From positions 1 to 64,000 of the forward strand of contig JADJRQ010000003.1 of assembly GCA_016712175.1 (NCBI GenBank): DNA of 64,000 nt, written 5' to 3'. The position numbers and the translations under genes were made by a program. The stretch is from Solirubrobacterales bacterium (GTDB lineage Bacteria > Actinomycetota > Thermoleophilia > Solirubrobacterales > 70-9). Each line of letters begins with the position of its first letter. Position 1 is the first letter of the stretch. The notes below the pieces were generated by a model that was not told the DNA's origin, ran no database searches, and worked only from the letters and a program-made list of their open reading frames with translations. Below are positions 26,662 through 39,148 of this stretch, piece by piece.

Positions 26662-28034
26662 ACCAGGCACCGGAAGAAGTCGTAGAGCTCTTGCCCGAAC
26701 CTCTGGTCCAGCGACCTGGTCCGGAGGCGTCACTCCTTATCCGGCAGGCGAGCCTTCTCGACCCGGCTGCCGGAGTCGACGGTGAGTTCGACATCCTGGT
26801 CACCGGCGGCGAGATCTCCGAGATTGCCGAGTCCGGTTCGCTTGAAGCCGGCGAAGGGGTTGAAGTGGTCGAAGCGGCAGGACTTCATGTATTTCCCGCA
26901 TTCTTTGACCCGCACGTCCACCTGAGGACACCGGGGCAGGAGCACAAAGAAGACATCGAGACCGGCACCCGTTCGGCGGCGGCCGGAGGCTACGCCGGCC
27001 TGCTGCTGATGGCGAACACCACGCCGCCGGTGTCGAGTCCGGCGGATGTGAGTGCGCTGCGCCATCAGGCGGAGACTGAAGCCTCCGTTCCGATCGGCTT
27101 CATGGCGACGGTGACCCGCGACATGGCGGGCACGGAACTGACCGACATGGCGGAGCTTCGCGAGGCCGGTGCGGTCGGATTCACCGACGACGGCCTGCCG
27201 ATCACCAATCCGGGAATCATGCGGCGGGCACTTCAGTACCAGCGCATGTGCGGCGGCCGGATCGCCCTCCACGAAGAGGACCCCGACCTCTCGGCCGGCG
27301 GAGTCATGCATGAAGGTGACGTCTCGATGTCACTCGGACTACGCGGCGTGCCGTCGATCTCGGAGTCGGTGATGATCACGCGTGACGCGGCGATCGCCGG
27401 GTACGAATGTGGCCAGATCCAGGTTCAGCACCTTTCCGCGGTCGAATCGATCGAAGCGATTCGCCAGGCCAAGGCGGACGGAGTCGACATCACCTGCGAA
27501 GTGACCCCCCATCACCTTTGTCTGACGGACGAAATCGTCCGCAGCCTCGATCCCAACCGGCACAAGATGAACCCGCCGCTACGAACCGAAAAGGACCGGC
27601 TGGCCCTGATCGATGCACTCATCGACGGCACGATTGACTGCATCGCCACCGACCACGCCCCGCATGCAAAGCACGAGAAAGAGGTGCCGTACGAAGCGGC
27701 GATGATGGGTGTGACCGGACTCGAAACCGCCTTCTCCTCGATCTACACCCGCTTGGTCAAGCCCGGCACGATCACACTCGAACTTCTTATCGAAAAGCTC
27801 GGCTCGGGAGGCATTCCTTTCGACATCAAGCCATTCACGCTGACGGCCGGATCGACCGCCAACCTCTGCCTGATCGACCTCGAAGCCGAGTGGGTGGTTG
27901 GCGAAGACGGTTACGAGAGCCGTTCCCACAACTCCTGGTGTGAAGACGAAACGCTCAGCGGCCGGGTCCTGATGACGCTGGCCAACGGCCAGGTCGCCTA
28001 CCGGCTCCGCAGCTTCAGCATGGGCGTGGCATGA
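26658..28034 (+). CDS. pyrC: Dihydroorotase
   Basis: 458 residues. Amidohydrolase-fold zinc ligands are in FFDPHVHLRTPGQEHKEDIETG (HxH) and the further metal-ligand regions VQHLSAVESI and CEVTPHHLCLTD; the catalytic Asp is in CIATDHAPHAKHEKE. The K carbamylation site of some classes is not evident here; this looks like the type I PyrC with a Zn pair. It converts carbamoyl-aspartate to dihydroorotate. About 25 residues precede the usual start; the ATG at 26658 overlaps the pyrB stop and is kept. Ends in ATGA overlap with carA. Confidence 0.94.
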   Translation: MNQAPEEVVELLPEPLVQRPGPEASLLIRQASLLDPAAGVDGEFDILVTGGEISEIAESGSLEAGEGVEVVEAAGLHVFPAFFDPHVHLRTPGQEHKEDIETGTRSAAAGGYAGLLLMANTTPPVSSPADVSALRHQAETEASVPIGFMATVTRDMAGTELTDMAELREAGAVGFTDDGLPITNPGIMRRALQYQRMCGGRIALHEEDPDLSAGGVMHEGDVSMSLGLRGVPSISESVMITRDAAIAGYECGQIQVQHLSAVESIEAIRQAKADGVDITCEVTPHHLCLTDEIVRSLDPNRHKMNPPLRTEKDRLALIDALIDGTIDCIATDHAPHAKHEKEVPYEAAMMGVTGLETAFSSIYTRLVKPGTITLELLIEKLGSGGIPFDIKPFTLTAGSTANLCLIDLEAEWVVGEDGYESRSHNSWCEDETLSGRVLMTLANGQVAYRLRSFSMGVA

Positions 28035-29184
28035 GCGGTTTCTCTCCCGGTTATGTCCTGCTCGAAGACGGCACCCGGTTCGAAGGCAGCATCTGTGGAT
28101 CACTCGAGGGCGGAGTGGGCGAAGTCGTCTTCAACACCGCGATGACCGGCTACCAGGAGGCGGTCACCGATCCTTCCTACGCCGGCCAGATCATCACTTT
28201 CACCTACACGATGATCGGCAACTACGGGGTGTCTCCGGCGGCGATGGAGTCCTCGAAGCCGCATGCCCGCGGCGTGATCATGCGCGAGGCGCGGAACGGC
28301 GACGATGCGGCCACGGCCGAAGGTGGCTGGCTCGACTGGCTCGAAGCCAACGGGGTCTGGGCGATCACCGGCATCAATACCCGGGCGCTTGTCCGGCACA
28401 TCCGCGACAAAGGAGCGATGCGCGGCGGGATTTTCCCGGGGACGGTTGACGTGGCTTATGCCGCGTCGCAGATCGAGGCCGAACCGAACATGGCCGGATC
28501 CGACTTCGCGAGCGAGGTCAGCCCGACTGAGCCGATCGAAGTGGCCCCCGAAGAGGGTTCCGGAGAAGGCATGCACGTCGTCGCGATCGACACCGGGATC
28601 AAGTCGAGCATCATCGAACAGCTGACCGAACGCGGCTGCCGGGTCACCCTGCTGCCGTCGACCGCCACCCCTGAAGACGTGCTGGGACGCGACCCGGATC
28701 TGATCTTCCTCGCCAACGGTCCCGGCGACCCTGCCGCGGTCGACCATGTGGTCGGCACGATTCGCGAGCTGGTCGGCAAGCGTCCGATGGTCGGGATCTG
28801 CCTCGGTCACCAGTTGCTTTGCCGAGCTGTCGGACTTGAGACCTTCAAGCTCCCTTTCGGCCATCGCGGCTCGAACCACCCGGTCAAGGACCTCGAAACA
28901 GGAGTCATCGAGATCACGTCGCAGAACCACGGTTTCGCGGTGCGTGGTCCGGGTGGCAGCGAGACGATCGACAACGACGAACCCGTCCGGTGGGACACCG
29001 ACTTTGGCGAAGCTGTTCTTTCCCACATCAACCTCTACGACCGGACGGTCGAAGGGCTTCGGCTGCCCGACGCCAACGCGATGACCGTTCAGCACCATCC
29101 CGAGGCTGGTCCCGGCCCACGCGATTCCCGCCACCTCTTCGACCGCTTCCTCGAACTGGCGCAAAAACCCGGAAGTTCTGCCTG

Positions 29185-29185
<1 letters not shown>
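28031..29185 (+). CDS. carA: Carbamoyl-phosphate synthase small (glutaminase) chain
   Basis: 384 residues. Class I glutamine amidotransferase: nucleophile Cys in [16 protein letters not shown], and His/Glu in [16 protein letters not shown]. The N-terminal CarA domain starts [17 protein letters not shown] and shows [25 protein letters not shown]. It supplies ammonia to CarB. The TGA/ATG overlap (29183-29187) couples it to carB. The gene pair sits in the middle of the pyr operon, so carbamoyl phosphate here is likely made for pyrimidines, shared with arginine. Confidence 0.96.
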
Positions 29186-32251
<3,066 letters not shown>

Positions 32252-32262
<11 letters not shown>

Positions 32263-33103
32263 CCGCCCGCAGGCGCCGTTCAACCGGCGCGAATGCCGTG
32301 TCGCCGAGATTCACGCGGCCGGCGGCTACCGCATCTTCACCCTGATTGACGAAGAAGGCCCGGAGCCCGCGCCAGGCCAGTTCTACATGCTGTCCACGTC
32401 CGGTACTTCGGGAGCCTACGCCGGCCGGCCGTTCCTGCCGCGGGCGATCTCGGTTGCCAGAACCCTGGGGACAAAAGGGAGTCGTCGCCTCGAGTTCCTG
32501 ATCGATGAAGTCGGCCCCGGCACGATCGAGATGGCGAAGCTCGGCGGCGGTGACAGCTGTGGCCTCGCGGGCCCGTTCGGCTCGCCGTTCTCGATGCCGA
32601 AGGAGCTCAATCCCGATGCGGTCGGTGCGGTCCTGGTCGGCGGCGGCATCGGCATCGCACCGATGGCCGCGCTCCGGCGTCACCTGGTCAGCCGCGGAGT
32701 CCCCACCCGGACCCTCCTCGGCTTCCGCGACCAGGCCCACTCCGGCGGGGTCGATGAACTCTTCGGATGCGAAGAGACCCGGCTGGCTTATGAAGACGGC
32801 AGCTCGGGCCACCACGGATACGTCACGGACCTTCTGCTCCAGATCCTGACCGGGGACGACACCGGCGGCGCGGTGATCTATTCCTGCGGACCGCCCGCGA
32901 TGCTGGAGGCAGTTCGACTCATGGCCGCCGAACACTCTGTGCCCGTCGAACTGGCACTGGAGTCGCCGATGGCTTGCGGTTACGGCGCCTGCTTCGGCTG
33001 CGCCGTCCCGAAGACGGACGGTGGATACCTCCGCCTCTGTGTTGAGGGCCCGGTCGTGCGTGGCGACGAGATCACCTCAGCCATGGCCGGCGAGGCCGTT
33101 TGA
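32252..33103 (+). CDS. pyrK: Dihydroorotate dehydrogenase electron-transfer subunit (PyrK)
   Basis: 283 residues. FAD domain [12 protein letters not shown] and NAD-binding [25 protein letters not shown]. The C-terminal [2Fe-2S] ligands are in [32 protein letters not shown], with four Cys in the CxxxxCxxC...C arrangement. PyrK passes electrons from dihydroorotate via PyrD (class 1B) to NAD+. The downstream pyrD starts on the last base of its stop codon. The presence of PyrK predicts an NAD-linked rather than quinone-linked PyrD. Confidence 0.93.
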
Positions 33104-34021
33104 TGGATCTGGCCACCGCACTCTGCGGTATCCCCCTGGCGAGCCCGGTGCTGAACGGCTCCGGCACCTTCGACGCGATCGCCGCTCGACGCGCCTTCGG
33201 TGACGCGGTGATCGAAGAGTTCCCCTTTGCCGCCTACGTCTCGAAGACGATCACCCGCCACCCGCGTGCCGGCAACCCGCCGCATCGCCTCTGGGAGACA
33301 CCTTCGGGAATGATCAATTCGATCGGCCTGCCGAACCCCGGACTCGAGGACTTCCTGACCGGCATCCTGCTCGAGTTTGTCGAGCTGCCTGTGCCACTGA
33401 TCGTTTCCGTGATGGCCGACAGCGCCGAGGAGTTCGCCGAGCTGATTGAAGCGGTCTCGGCCGTGCCCAGGGGTCGCGGGAATTGAGCTGAACGTGTCCT
33501 GTCCGAACGTCCACTCCGGGCTGATCGTCGGGGAGCAGCCATCCGAAACCCTCGCCTTGATGAAAGCGCTACGACCCCGCACTGAATTGCCGCTCATCAT
33601 CAAGCTGACTCCGAACGTGGCCAACCCGCACGAAGTGGCGCTTGCGGCTGAAGAGGGCGGGGCAGACGCCATCTCGTTGATCAACACCCTCAAGGCATTG
33701 GCGATCGATCCGGTTCACCGACGCACCTGGCTCGGTGCCGGGGCCGGCGGTTTGTCCGGACCGGCGGTCCGTCCGGTCGCCCTCGCCCAGGTCCGGGCGG
33801 TCTCTCGGGCGGTCGAAATACCGGTGGTAGGGATGGGTGGAATCGACGACGGCGAGTCAGCACTCGACTTCATCCTGGCCGGCGCAAGAGTGGTGGCAGT
33901 CGGGACCGAGAATTTCCGTGATCCGCGGGCGGGTATCGCCGTGCAAAACGGCCTCGAAGGAGCATTGGAGCGCCGTGGATTCGCGTCGCTGGCCGACGCA
34001 CAGGCATCAACCTTGAGTTGA
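33103..34021 (+). CDS. pyrD: Dihydroorotate dehydrogenase, class 1B (frameshifted)
   Basis: The first part reads [25 protein letters not shown] and FAAYVSKTITRHPRAGNPPHRLWETPSGMINSIGLPN. At about 33469 an inserted base (the A in CCCAGGGG) shifts the frame to a stop at 33484-33486; the next frame continues GIELNVSCPNVHSGL, with the class 1 catalytic Cys, then IIKLTPNV and VGMGGIDDGESALDFILAGARVVAVG to 34021. The restored protein is about 305 residues and full-length. The paired PyrK indicates class 1B. Frame error favoured because this is the last gene of a complete operon. Ends the pyr operon. Confidence 0.9.
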
Positions 34022-34080
34022 GGTTGAGGTGGATTTGCCCGAAATGGGCCTTTTGACCAATGCCTGAGCGGGAGTGTGGC

Positions 34081-34086
34081 TATACT
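34081..34086 (+). promoter_or_regulatory. Probable -10 element for the mihF operon
   Basis: TATACT at 34081-34086 is an excellent -10 hexamer. A TTGACC at 34053-34058 could be a -35 but the spacing (22) is too long. Transcription would start about 34093, next to TTG 34094 and ATG 34097, so the mRNA may be leaderless or nearly so. No ribosome binding sequence is seen before the start. Confidence 0.5.
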
Positions 34087-34096
34087 CGCCGCCTTG

Positions 34097-34438
34097 ATGC
34101 CTGCGTCCCAGAAGACCCTCTCGAGCACCCCGGAAGCCCCCGAAAGGTCTCTGGATCAGCGGATGGAAGCGCTCAAGCGAGCAAACGACATCCGGACTGC
34201 CCGTGCGACCCTCAAGCGGGACCTGAAGGCCGGTCGCAAGACGATTCACGACCTGCTCGACTCACCGCCGGAATACGTGATGACGGCCAAGGTTTTCGAC
34301 ATGCTTCTGGCGGTTCCGAAGTACGGGCGGGTCAAGGCCAACCGGGTTCTCAACCAGTGCCGGATCTCCCCGGCCAAGACCATCGGCGGACTGTCTGAAC
34401 GCCAGCGCGGCGAACTCGTCACCCTGCTGCGCCGCTAG
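34097..34438 (+). CDS. mihF: Integration host factor, actinobacterial type (mIHF)
   Basis: 113 residues from ATG 34097. The core (LDQRMEALKRANDIRTARATLKRDLKAGRKTIHDLLDSPPE, then VFDMLLAVPKYGRVKANRVLNQCRISPAKTIGGLSERQRGELVTLL) is the helix-two-turn-helix of actinobacterial mIHF, which bends DNA, replacing the HU-like IHF of proteobacteria. The Arg/Lys-rich helix contacts DNA. It is immediately upstream of gmk and rpoZ, an arrangement conserved in mycobacteria and streptomycetes (mihF-gmk-rpoZ-coaBC). The N-terminal Ser/Pro-rich part is variable. Confidence 0.93.
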   Translation: MPASQKTLSSTPEAPERSLDQRMEALKRANDIRTARATLKRDLKAGRKTIHDLLDSPPEYVMTAKVFDMLLAVPKYGRVKANRVLNQCRISPAKTIGGLSERQRGELVTLLRR

Positions 34439-34442
34439 TTCA

Positions 34443-35027
34443 GTGCCGCCGGGTACAGCGAAGGTCTTCGTCATCACCGGCCCTTCCGGGGTCGGCAAGG
34501 GCACTCTGATCGGCCAGCTGCTCAAGCGCCGGCCCGAACTCCAGCTTTCGATTTCGGCAACGACCCGCGATCCGCGCCCGGGAGAGGCCGACGGGGTCGA
34601 GTACCACTTTCTCGCTCCTGAAGAATTCGACCGCCGGGTCGCCGCCGGCGAGTTCCTCGAGCACGCCGCCTACAGCGGCAACCAGTACGGAACCCTTCGC
34701 TCGGAGGTCGACCGGCGGATCGAAAGTGGCCATCCGGTCGTGCTCGAGATCGAGATCCAGGGGGCCGAACAGATCCGGGAAACGATGCCAGAAGCGATCC
34801 AGGTATTCGTCGCCCCGCCCGAGCCGGAGTTCGAATCGCTGAAGGCCAGGCTGGTCGGGCGCGGCACCGATTCGGCCGAGGCAATCGAAGGGCGCCTCGC
34901 AGTCGCCAGGCACGAACTGGCCGCCCAGGAGCACTTCCATCATCAGGTCGTAAACGACAGCCTGGAACATGCCACGAATCAACTCGAGGCCATAGTGGCC
35001 CCCGACCTGTCAGAATCAAGTCAATGA
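34443..35027 (+). CDS. gmk: Guanylate kinase
   Basis: 194 residues from GTG 34443, four bases after the mihF stop. P-loop GPSGVGKGTL at residues 13-22, SATTRDPRPGEADGVEYHFL (GMP-binding), FLEHAAYSGNQYGT, and the lid/adenine region. It phosphorylates GMP to GDP. Length is normal. Stop overlaps the rpoZ start (ATGA). Confidence 0.96.
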   Translation: MPPGTAKVFVITGPSGVGKGTLIGQLLKRRPELQLSISATTRDPRPGEADGVEYHFLAPEEFDRRVAAGEFLEHAAYSGNQYGTLRSEVDRRIESGHPVVLEIEIQGAEQIRETMPEAIQVFVAPPEPEFESLKARLVGRGTDSAEAIEGRLAVARHELAAQEHFHHQVVNDSLEHATNQLEAIVAPDLSESSQ

Positions 35028-35257
35028 TCAAGCCCCGCGTAGACCACCTTCTCGAGCACACTGACTCTCATTACGCAGCTGTCGTGGTTGCCGCGCGGCG
35101 TGCGCGTCAGATCAACAGCTACTACCAGAGCCTTCAGGAAGGCGGATACGGGGACTACCCGCCGCCGATGGTTCCGGCCGAGCCTGGCAAGGGTCCCTTG
35201 ACTCTCGCTCTCGAGGAAGTCTCCGAGGGCAAGATCAAGTACGAGTACCGCAGCTAG
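35024..35257 (+). CDS. rpoZ: DNA-directed RNA polymerase omega subunit
   Basis: 77 residues, overlapping gmk by four bases. Omega wraps the beta-prime C-terminus and helps assembly. The sequence PRVDHLLEHTDSHYAAVVVAARRARQINSYYQ has the conserved Ala-Ala-Arg-Ala-Arg-Gln-Ile stretch, and KGPLTLALEEVSEGKIKYEY is the C-terminal region of actinobacterial omega. Small and easily missed, but the gmk-rpoZ-coaBC order is conserved. Confidence 0.9.
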   Translation: MIKPRVDHLLEHTDSHYAAVVVAARRARQINSYYQSLQEGGYGDYPPPMVPAEPGKGPLTLALEEVSEGKIKYEYRS

Positions 35258-35285
35258 CCGGTACCACTGGTAGGGATCGGGCGTC

Positions 35286-36542
35286 ATGCCAAAGATCCTG
35301 CTTGGAGTCAGCGGTGGAATAGCGGCCTACAAGGCTGTCGAGTTCGTTCGCCTAGCAACCGCCGCCGGCCATTCGGTACGGGTGCTGATGACTGCATCCG
35401 CGAGGAAATTCGTCGGCCCCGACACCTTCGAAGGGATTCTCGGTGCGCCCGTCCTCACTTCCGAGTTCGAGCGCGACCCGATGCGCGGCACCTTCCCCGG
35501 GGACGAGTTGCCTGAACATGATCCGATCGGCCACCTCGCCGTGGTCGAGTCGGCCGACGCCTACCTGATCGCCCCGGCTTCGGCCAACACACTGGCCAAG
35601 CTCGCGACCGGCCAGGCCGATTCGATAGTCACCACCTCTTTCCTCGCCTGCGAAGCGCCGCGTCTGGTCGCCCCGGCGATGAACAACCGGATGTATGAAG
35701 ACGCCGCGACCCAGGAGAACCTGGCCACGCTGCGCGCCCGCGGCATCGACGTGATCGAGCCCGATGAAGGTAGTCTCGCTTCGAAGGGCGAGCAAGGGGT
35801 GGGTCGCCTTCCGGATCCGGCCGAGCTGCTGAGGCGGGTCGAGTCTGCTCTCGGCGGTGAAGACAGCGCAGCTGCGGGAGATCTGAGCGGCTTGAAGGTC
35901 CTGGTCACAGCCGGCGGCACCCGCGAGCCGATCGATCCGGTCCGTTATATCGGCAACCGCTCCAGCGGCCGCATGGGATTCGCCCTCGCCGAAAGAGCCG
36001 CGGCTCGTGGGGCGGAGGTGACCGTGATCGCGGCCAATGTCTCGTTGGCGACCCCGACCCGGGTCACGAGGGTGGATGTCCAGACCACGGCTGAGCTCTC
36101 GGCTGCCTGCTTTACCCGGTTCCCGGAATCGGACGTCCTGCTGATGTCAGCTGCTCCGGCAGACTTCCGCCCACTGGTCCGGTCGGAAACGAAGTTGACC
36201 AGGGCGACGGAAGGCATCAGCCTCGATCTCGAGCCGACCGACGACATCCTCGCCGCGCTGAGTGCCAACCGTGGTCCTGGCCAGACTGTGATCGGTTTTG
36301 CGGCCGAGCACGGAGGAGACGCCGAGACGCGTGCCTCAGGGAAGCTCGAGCGCAAGGGCCTCGACCTGATCGTGCTCAACGACGTCTCCAAAGAGGGAAT
36401 TGGCTTCGATTCCACAGAGAACGCGGTTGCCTTGATCACCGCCGACACATTGGAAGAGGTCGAACGCGCCGCCAAGACGGTGATCGCCGATCGCATCCTC
36501 GACCGGGCCATCAAGCTCCGTCAGGACGAACCAGTCCCGTGA
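35286..36542 (+). CDS. coaBC: Bifunctional CoaBC (phosphopantothenoylcysteine decarboxylase / synthetase)
   Basis: 418 residues. The CoaC half binds FMN: LLGVSGGIAAYKAVEFVR and LIAPASANTLAKLATGQADS with PAMNNRMYED, and catalyses decarboxylation; the acid and Cys motif is in the FLACEAPRLVAPAMN region. The CoaB half begins about residue 205 (KVLVTAGGTREPIDPVRYIGNRSSGRMGFALAE) and ends in KLERKGLDLIVLNDVSK. Together they convert phosphopantothenate and cysteine to phosphopantetheine in coenzyme A synthesis. It overlaps dtd by four bases. Confidence 0.95.
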   Translation: MPKILLGVSGGIAAYKAVEFVRLATAAGHSVRVLMTASARKFVGPDTFEGILGAPVLTSEFERDPMRGTFPGDELPEHDPIGHLAVVESADAYLIAPASANTLAKLATGQADSIVTTSFLACEAPRLVAPAMNNRMYEDAATQENLATLRARGIDVIEPDEGSLASKGEQGVGRLPDPAELLRRVESALGGEDSAAAGDLSGLKVLVTAGGTREPIDPVRYIGNRSSGRMGFALAERAAARGAEVTVIAANVSLATPTRVTRVDVQTTAELSAACFTRFPESDVLLMSAAPADFRPLVRSETKLTRATEGISLDLEPTDDILAALSANRGPGQTVIGFAAEHGGDAETRASGKLERKGLDLIVLNDVSKEGIGFDSTENAVALITADTLEEVERAAKTVIADRILDRAIKLRQDEPVP

Positions 36543-36955
36543 AAGCGGTGGTGCAGCGGGTCAGTGCTGCCGCGGTTTCGGTCGGCGGGAATGAAGTCTC
36601 GAGAATCGGACCGGGTCTGCTGGTGCTGCTTGGCGTGGGCCGGACGGACAGGGAGAACGAGGCTGAGCGCATGGCAAACAAGATCTCGAAGCTCCGGATC
36701 TTTGAAGACGCGGATGGCCGCATGAATGAAGCCGTCGGCGACCGCGAGATTCTCTGCGTGAGCCAGTTCACGCTCTACGCCGATACTTCGAGTGGAAACC
36801 GGCCCGGATGTACGGACGCGGCACCCGGGGAGCAGGCTGAGCCCGTTTACGAGGCAGTCTGCGAGCAGCTCAGGGCAAAGCGCGGGGTATTCGGTGCCGA
36901 CATGCAGGTGGAGATCACCAATGACGGCCCGGTCACGATTCTGATCGACCTCTAA
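36539..36955 (+). CDS. dtd: D-aminoacyl-tRNA deacylase
   Basis: 138 residues from GTG 36539. Dtd removes D-amino acids from tRNA. The two conserved motifs are SQFTLYADTSSGNRP (family SQFTL-x-x-D) and NDGPVTILI (NxGPVT). N-terminal MKAVVQRVSAAAVSVGG is typical. The overlap with coaBC indicates coupling. It is the last gene before the rimP-nusA promoter. Confidence 0.95.
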   Translation: MKAVVQRVSAAAVSVGGNEVSRIGPGLLVLLGVGRTDRENEAERMANKISKLRIFEDADGRMNEAVGDREILCVSQFTLYADTSSGNRPGCTDAAPGEQAEPVYEAVCEQLRAKRGVFGADMQVEITNDGPVTILIDL

Positions 36956-36960
36956 GGGAC

Positions 36961-36989
36961 TTGGCCCGACGCCCGAGTCGGGCTATACT
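36961..36989 (+). promoter_or_regulatory. Promoter of the rimP-nusA-infB operon
   Basis: TTGGCC (36961-36966), a 17-base spacer and TATACT (36984-36989), a strong sigma-70-type promoter. The spacer contains a dyad CCCGAC-GCCCGA-GTCGGG, which might be an operator or a remnant of the dtd terminator. The start of transcription would be about 36996. Confidence 0.7.
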
Positions 36990-37021
36990 CGTAAGAGCTT
37001 TTCTTTTCAGGTTGCGTCTTG

Positions 37022-37046
37022 AAGTGGGCCTTGCCCGCTTTTTTTT
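37022..37046 (+). terminator. Intrinsic terminator in the rimP-nusA leader (attenuator)
   Basis: Stem AGTGGGC/GCCCGCT (37023-37029 with 37033-37039, one G-U) with a three-base loop, followed by eight T (37039-37046). It is between the promoter at 36961-36989 and the rimP start at 37072, so it should stop most leader transcripts. Attenuation would regulate rimP, nusA, infB and following genes; control by NusA or by another factor is inference. Confidence 0.8.
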
Positions 37047-37071
37047 GGCTCAATTACTCCTTAGGTATCAG

Positions 37072-37509
37072 ATGAAAGCAAGTCCGATCGAGATAGAAGA
37101 ACGTCTCAAAGAAGTCGATCGCCGAATAGAATTTCTGGCCGTAGAACCGGCTGGTGGTGACGCCCTGCGTATATATGTTGACCATCCCGACGGAGTCAAC
37201 CTCGAGATCTGCCGCAAGGTCACCTCGGGTCTGAATGAGTTGCTGGTCAATCACACCCTGGAAGTCTCGTCCCCCGGGCCGGAACGACCGCTGACCAAGC
37301 CTGAACATTTTTCAAGATTTGAAGGACGTCGCATCAAGGTGGAAACTGAAGATGCGATCCAGGACCGGCGGAAGTTCACCGGAACGATCCTCGAAGCCTC
37401 AACCGAAGACATGAAGCTCGGCTACGACAACGCAGTCGTGAATATTCCGTACGGGAACATCAAACGTTCTCATCTAGCACCAGAAACTTCCAAAGGAGCA
37501 AATAAGTGA
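37072..37509 (+). CDS. rimP: Ribosome maturation factor RimP
   Basis: 145 residues from ATG 37072; the upstream in-frame reading covers promoter and terminator and is rejected. RimP helps 30S subunit assembly. The conserved region is LRIYVDHPDGVNLEICRKVTSGLNELL, then LEVSSPGPERPLTKPEHFSRFEGRRIKVET and FTGTILEASTEDMKLGYDNAVVNIPYGNIKRSHLAPE. Length is typical. Stop overlaps nusA by four bases; the rimP-nusA-infB order is conserved in bacteria. Confidence 0.93.
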   Translation: MKASPIEIEERLKEVDRRIEFLAVEPAGGDALRIYVDHPDGVNLEICRKVTSGLNELLVNHTLEVSSPGPERPLTKPEHFSRFEGRRIKVETEDAIQDRRKFTGTILEASTEDMKLGYDNAVVNIPYGNIKRSHLAPETSKGANK

Positions 37510-39148
37510 GCCAGGAGATCGTAGATGCCGTGAAGGTGCTTGAACAGGAGAAGGGAATCTCCGCGGATACCTTGATGGACGCCCTGGCCGATGCGCTGCT
37601 TTCGGCCTACCGCAAGAGCCCCGGCTCGGCCAAGTACGCCCGCGTCGACCTCGACCACGAGACCGGCGACTTCCGCGTGTTCGAACTGATCCTCCCGGCC
37701 GAGCTCGAGGAGAAACTGCTCTCCGAGGCAATCGCCGAGCAGGAACGCACGATCGACCCCGAGACCGGTGAGATGCGCGAGCCGGAGGAGCCTGAACTCG
37801 ACCCCGAGATGCTGGCCCCCTACGAGGACCAGATCGAGACCAAGGACGTCACCCCCGAGGACTTCGGCCGGATCGCCGCCCAGACTGCCAAGCAGGTCAT
37901 CTACCAGCGGATCCGCGAGGCCGAGCGTCAGATGATGTTCGACGAGTACCGCGACCGCGTCGGCGAGCTGATCACCGGACTCATCCAGCAGTCAGACAAG
38001 CGGTACACGCTGGTCCAGCTGCGTGAGCGCGTTGAAGCCCTGCTGCCGAAGTCGGAGCAGGTTTACAGCGAGCGTTACGACCACGGCATGCGGGTCAAGG
38101 CCGTGATCACCGACGTCTCCGAATCGACCAAGGGCCCGAGCATCGTCGTATCGCGCCGTTCACCCGAACTGATCAAGGGCCTGTTCGAGCTCGAGGTCCC
38201 GGAGATAGCCGACAAGCTGGTCGAGATCGTCGGTGTCGCCCGCGAGCCCGGCTACCGCTCGAAGATCGCCGTCGTCTCTCACGCTGACGGAGTCGACCCG
38301 GTCGGCGCCTGCGTCGGTCCGCGTGGCTCCCGGGTGCGTATGGTCGTTTCCGAGCTTCGTGGCGAAAAGATCGACATCATTCCTTACAACGAAGAACCCG
38401 CCCGTTTCGTGGCCAAAGCGCTTTCACCGGCCCGGGTCCGCGAGGTTCTGGTCGACGACGAAGAGATGCAGGCCACCGTTGTCGTACCGGACGATCAGCT
38501 TTCCCTGGCGATCGGCCGCGACGGCCAGAACGCCCGTCTTGCCGCCCGCCTCACCGGCTGGCGCGTCGACATCAAGTCCGAGAGCGAGTTTGCCAAGGAC
38601 GAGAGCTCGATGGAGTACGAAGGCGAAGAAGAGTTCGACGGCCGCTGCATGGCCGTCCTCGCAACCGGGCGCCGCTGCCCGAACGCGGCAATCGGCGGCT
38701 CGACCTACTGCGGTCTGCCGCAGCACCAGGCCCTTTCACGGTTCTCAACCAGCCACGTCGGTGTGCTGGCCGGTCTCGGAGACGGCGAGATCTCCACGCT
38801 GGCCGACCCTGATTCGGATGACGCCGAAGTGACCGCCTTGGTCGCCGGAGCGGAAGCCGAATTCGTTGAACCGAGTGACGAGCCCGAAGTTGTCGAAGAG
38901 CCGGCAGCAGAAGACGAAGGGGAGACAGTTGAAGACGAAGCTGAAGTTGCTGAAGGTGAAACTGAAGCAGTCGCTGAAGAAGCTTCAGCGCAAGCGGAAG
39001 TAGCTGAAGGCGAGGCTGAAGTTGAAGCCGAAGCGGTCGCTGAAGAAGTTCCGCGGAAGAGGAAACTGAAGAAGCTGCTGAAGAATCTGAAGCCGAGCCG
39101 GTAGAAGAAGAAGGCGCGTCGGCCGACGGAGAAAGCCAGGCCGAGTGA
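37506..39148 (+). CDS. nusA: Transcription termination/antitermination factor NusA (frameshifted near the end)
   Basis: NusA binds RNA polymerase and modulates pausing, termination and antitermination. N-terminal domain, then S1 ([25 protein letters not shown]), KH1 ([24 protein letters not shown]) and KH2 ([24 protein letters not shown]). About residues 378-410 contain a cysteine pair motif [12 protein letters not shown], then YCGLPQH, resembling a small zinc-binding treble clef. A long acidic tail follows. One missing base near 39050 (CCGCGGAAG) makes the given frame end at 39104; in the next frame the acidic tail runs to TGA 39146-39148, overlapping the infB start (GTGA). The restored ending is preferred. 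Confidence 0.92.
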
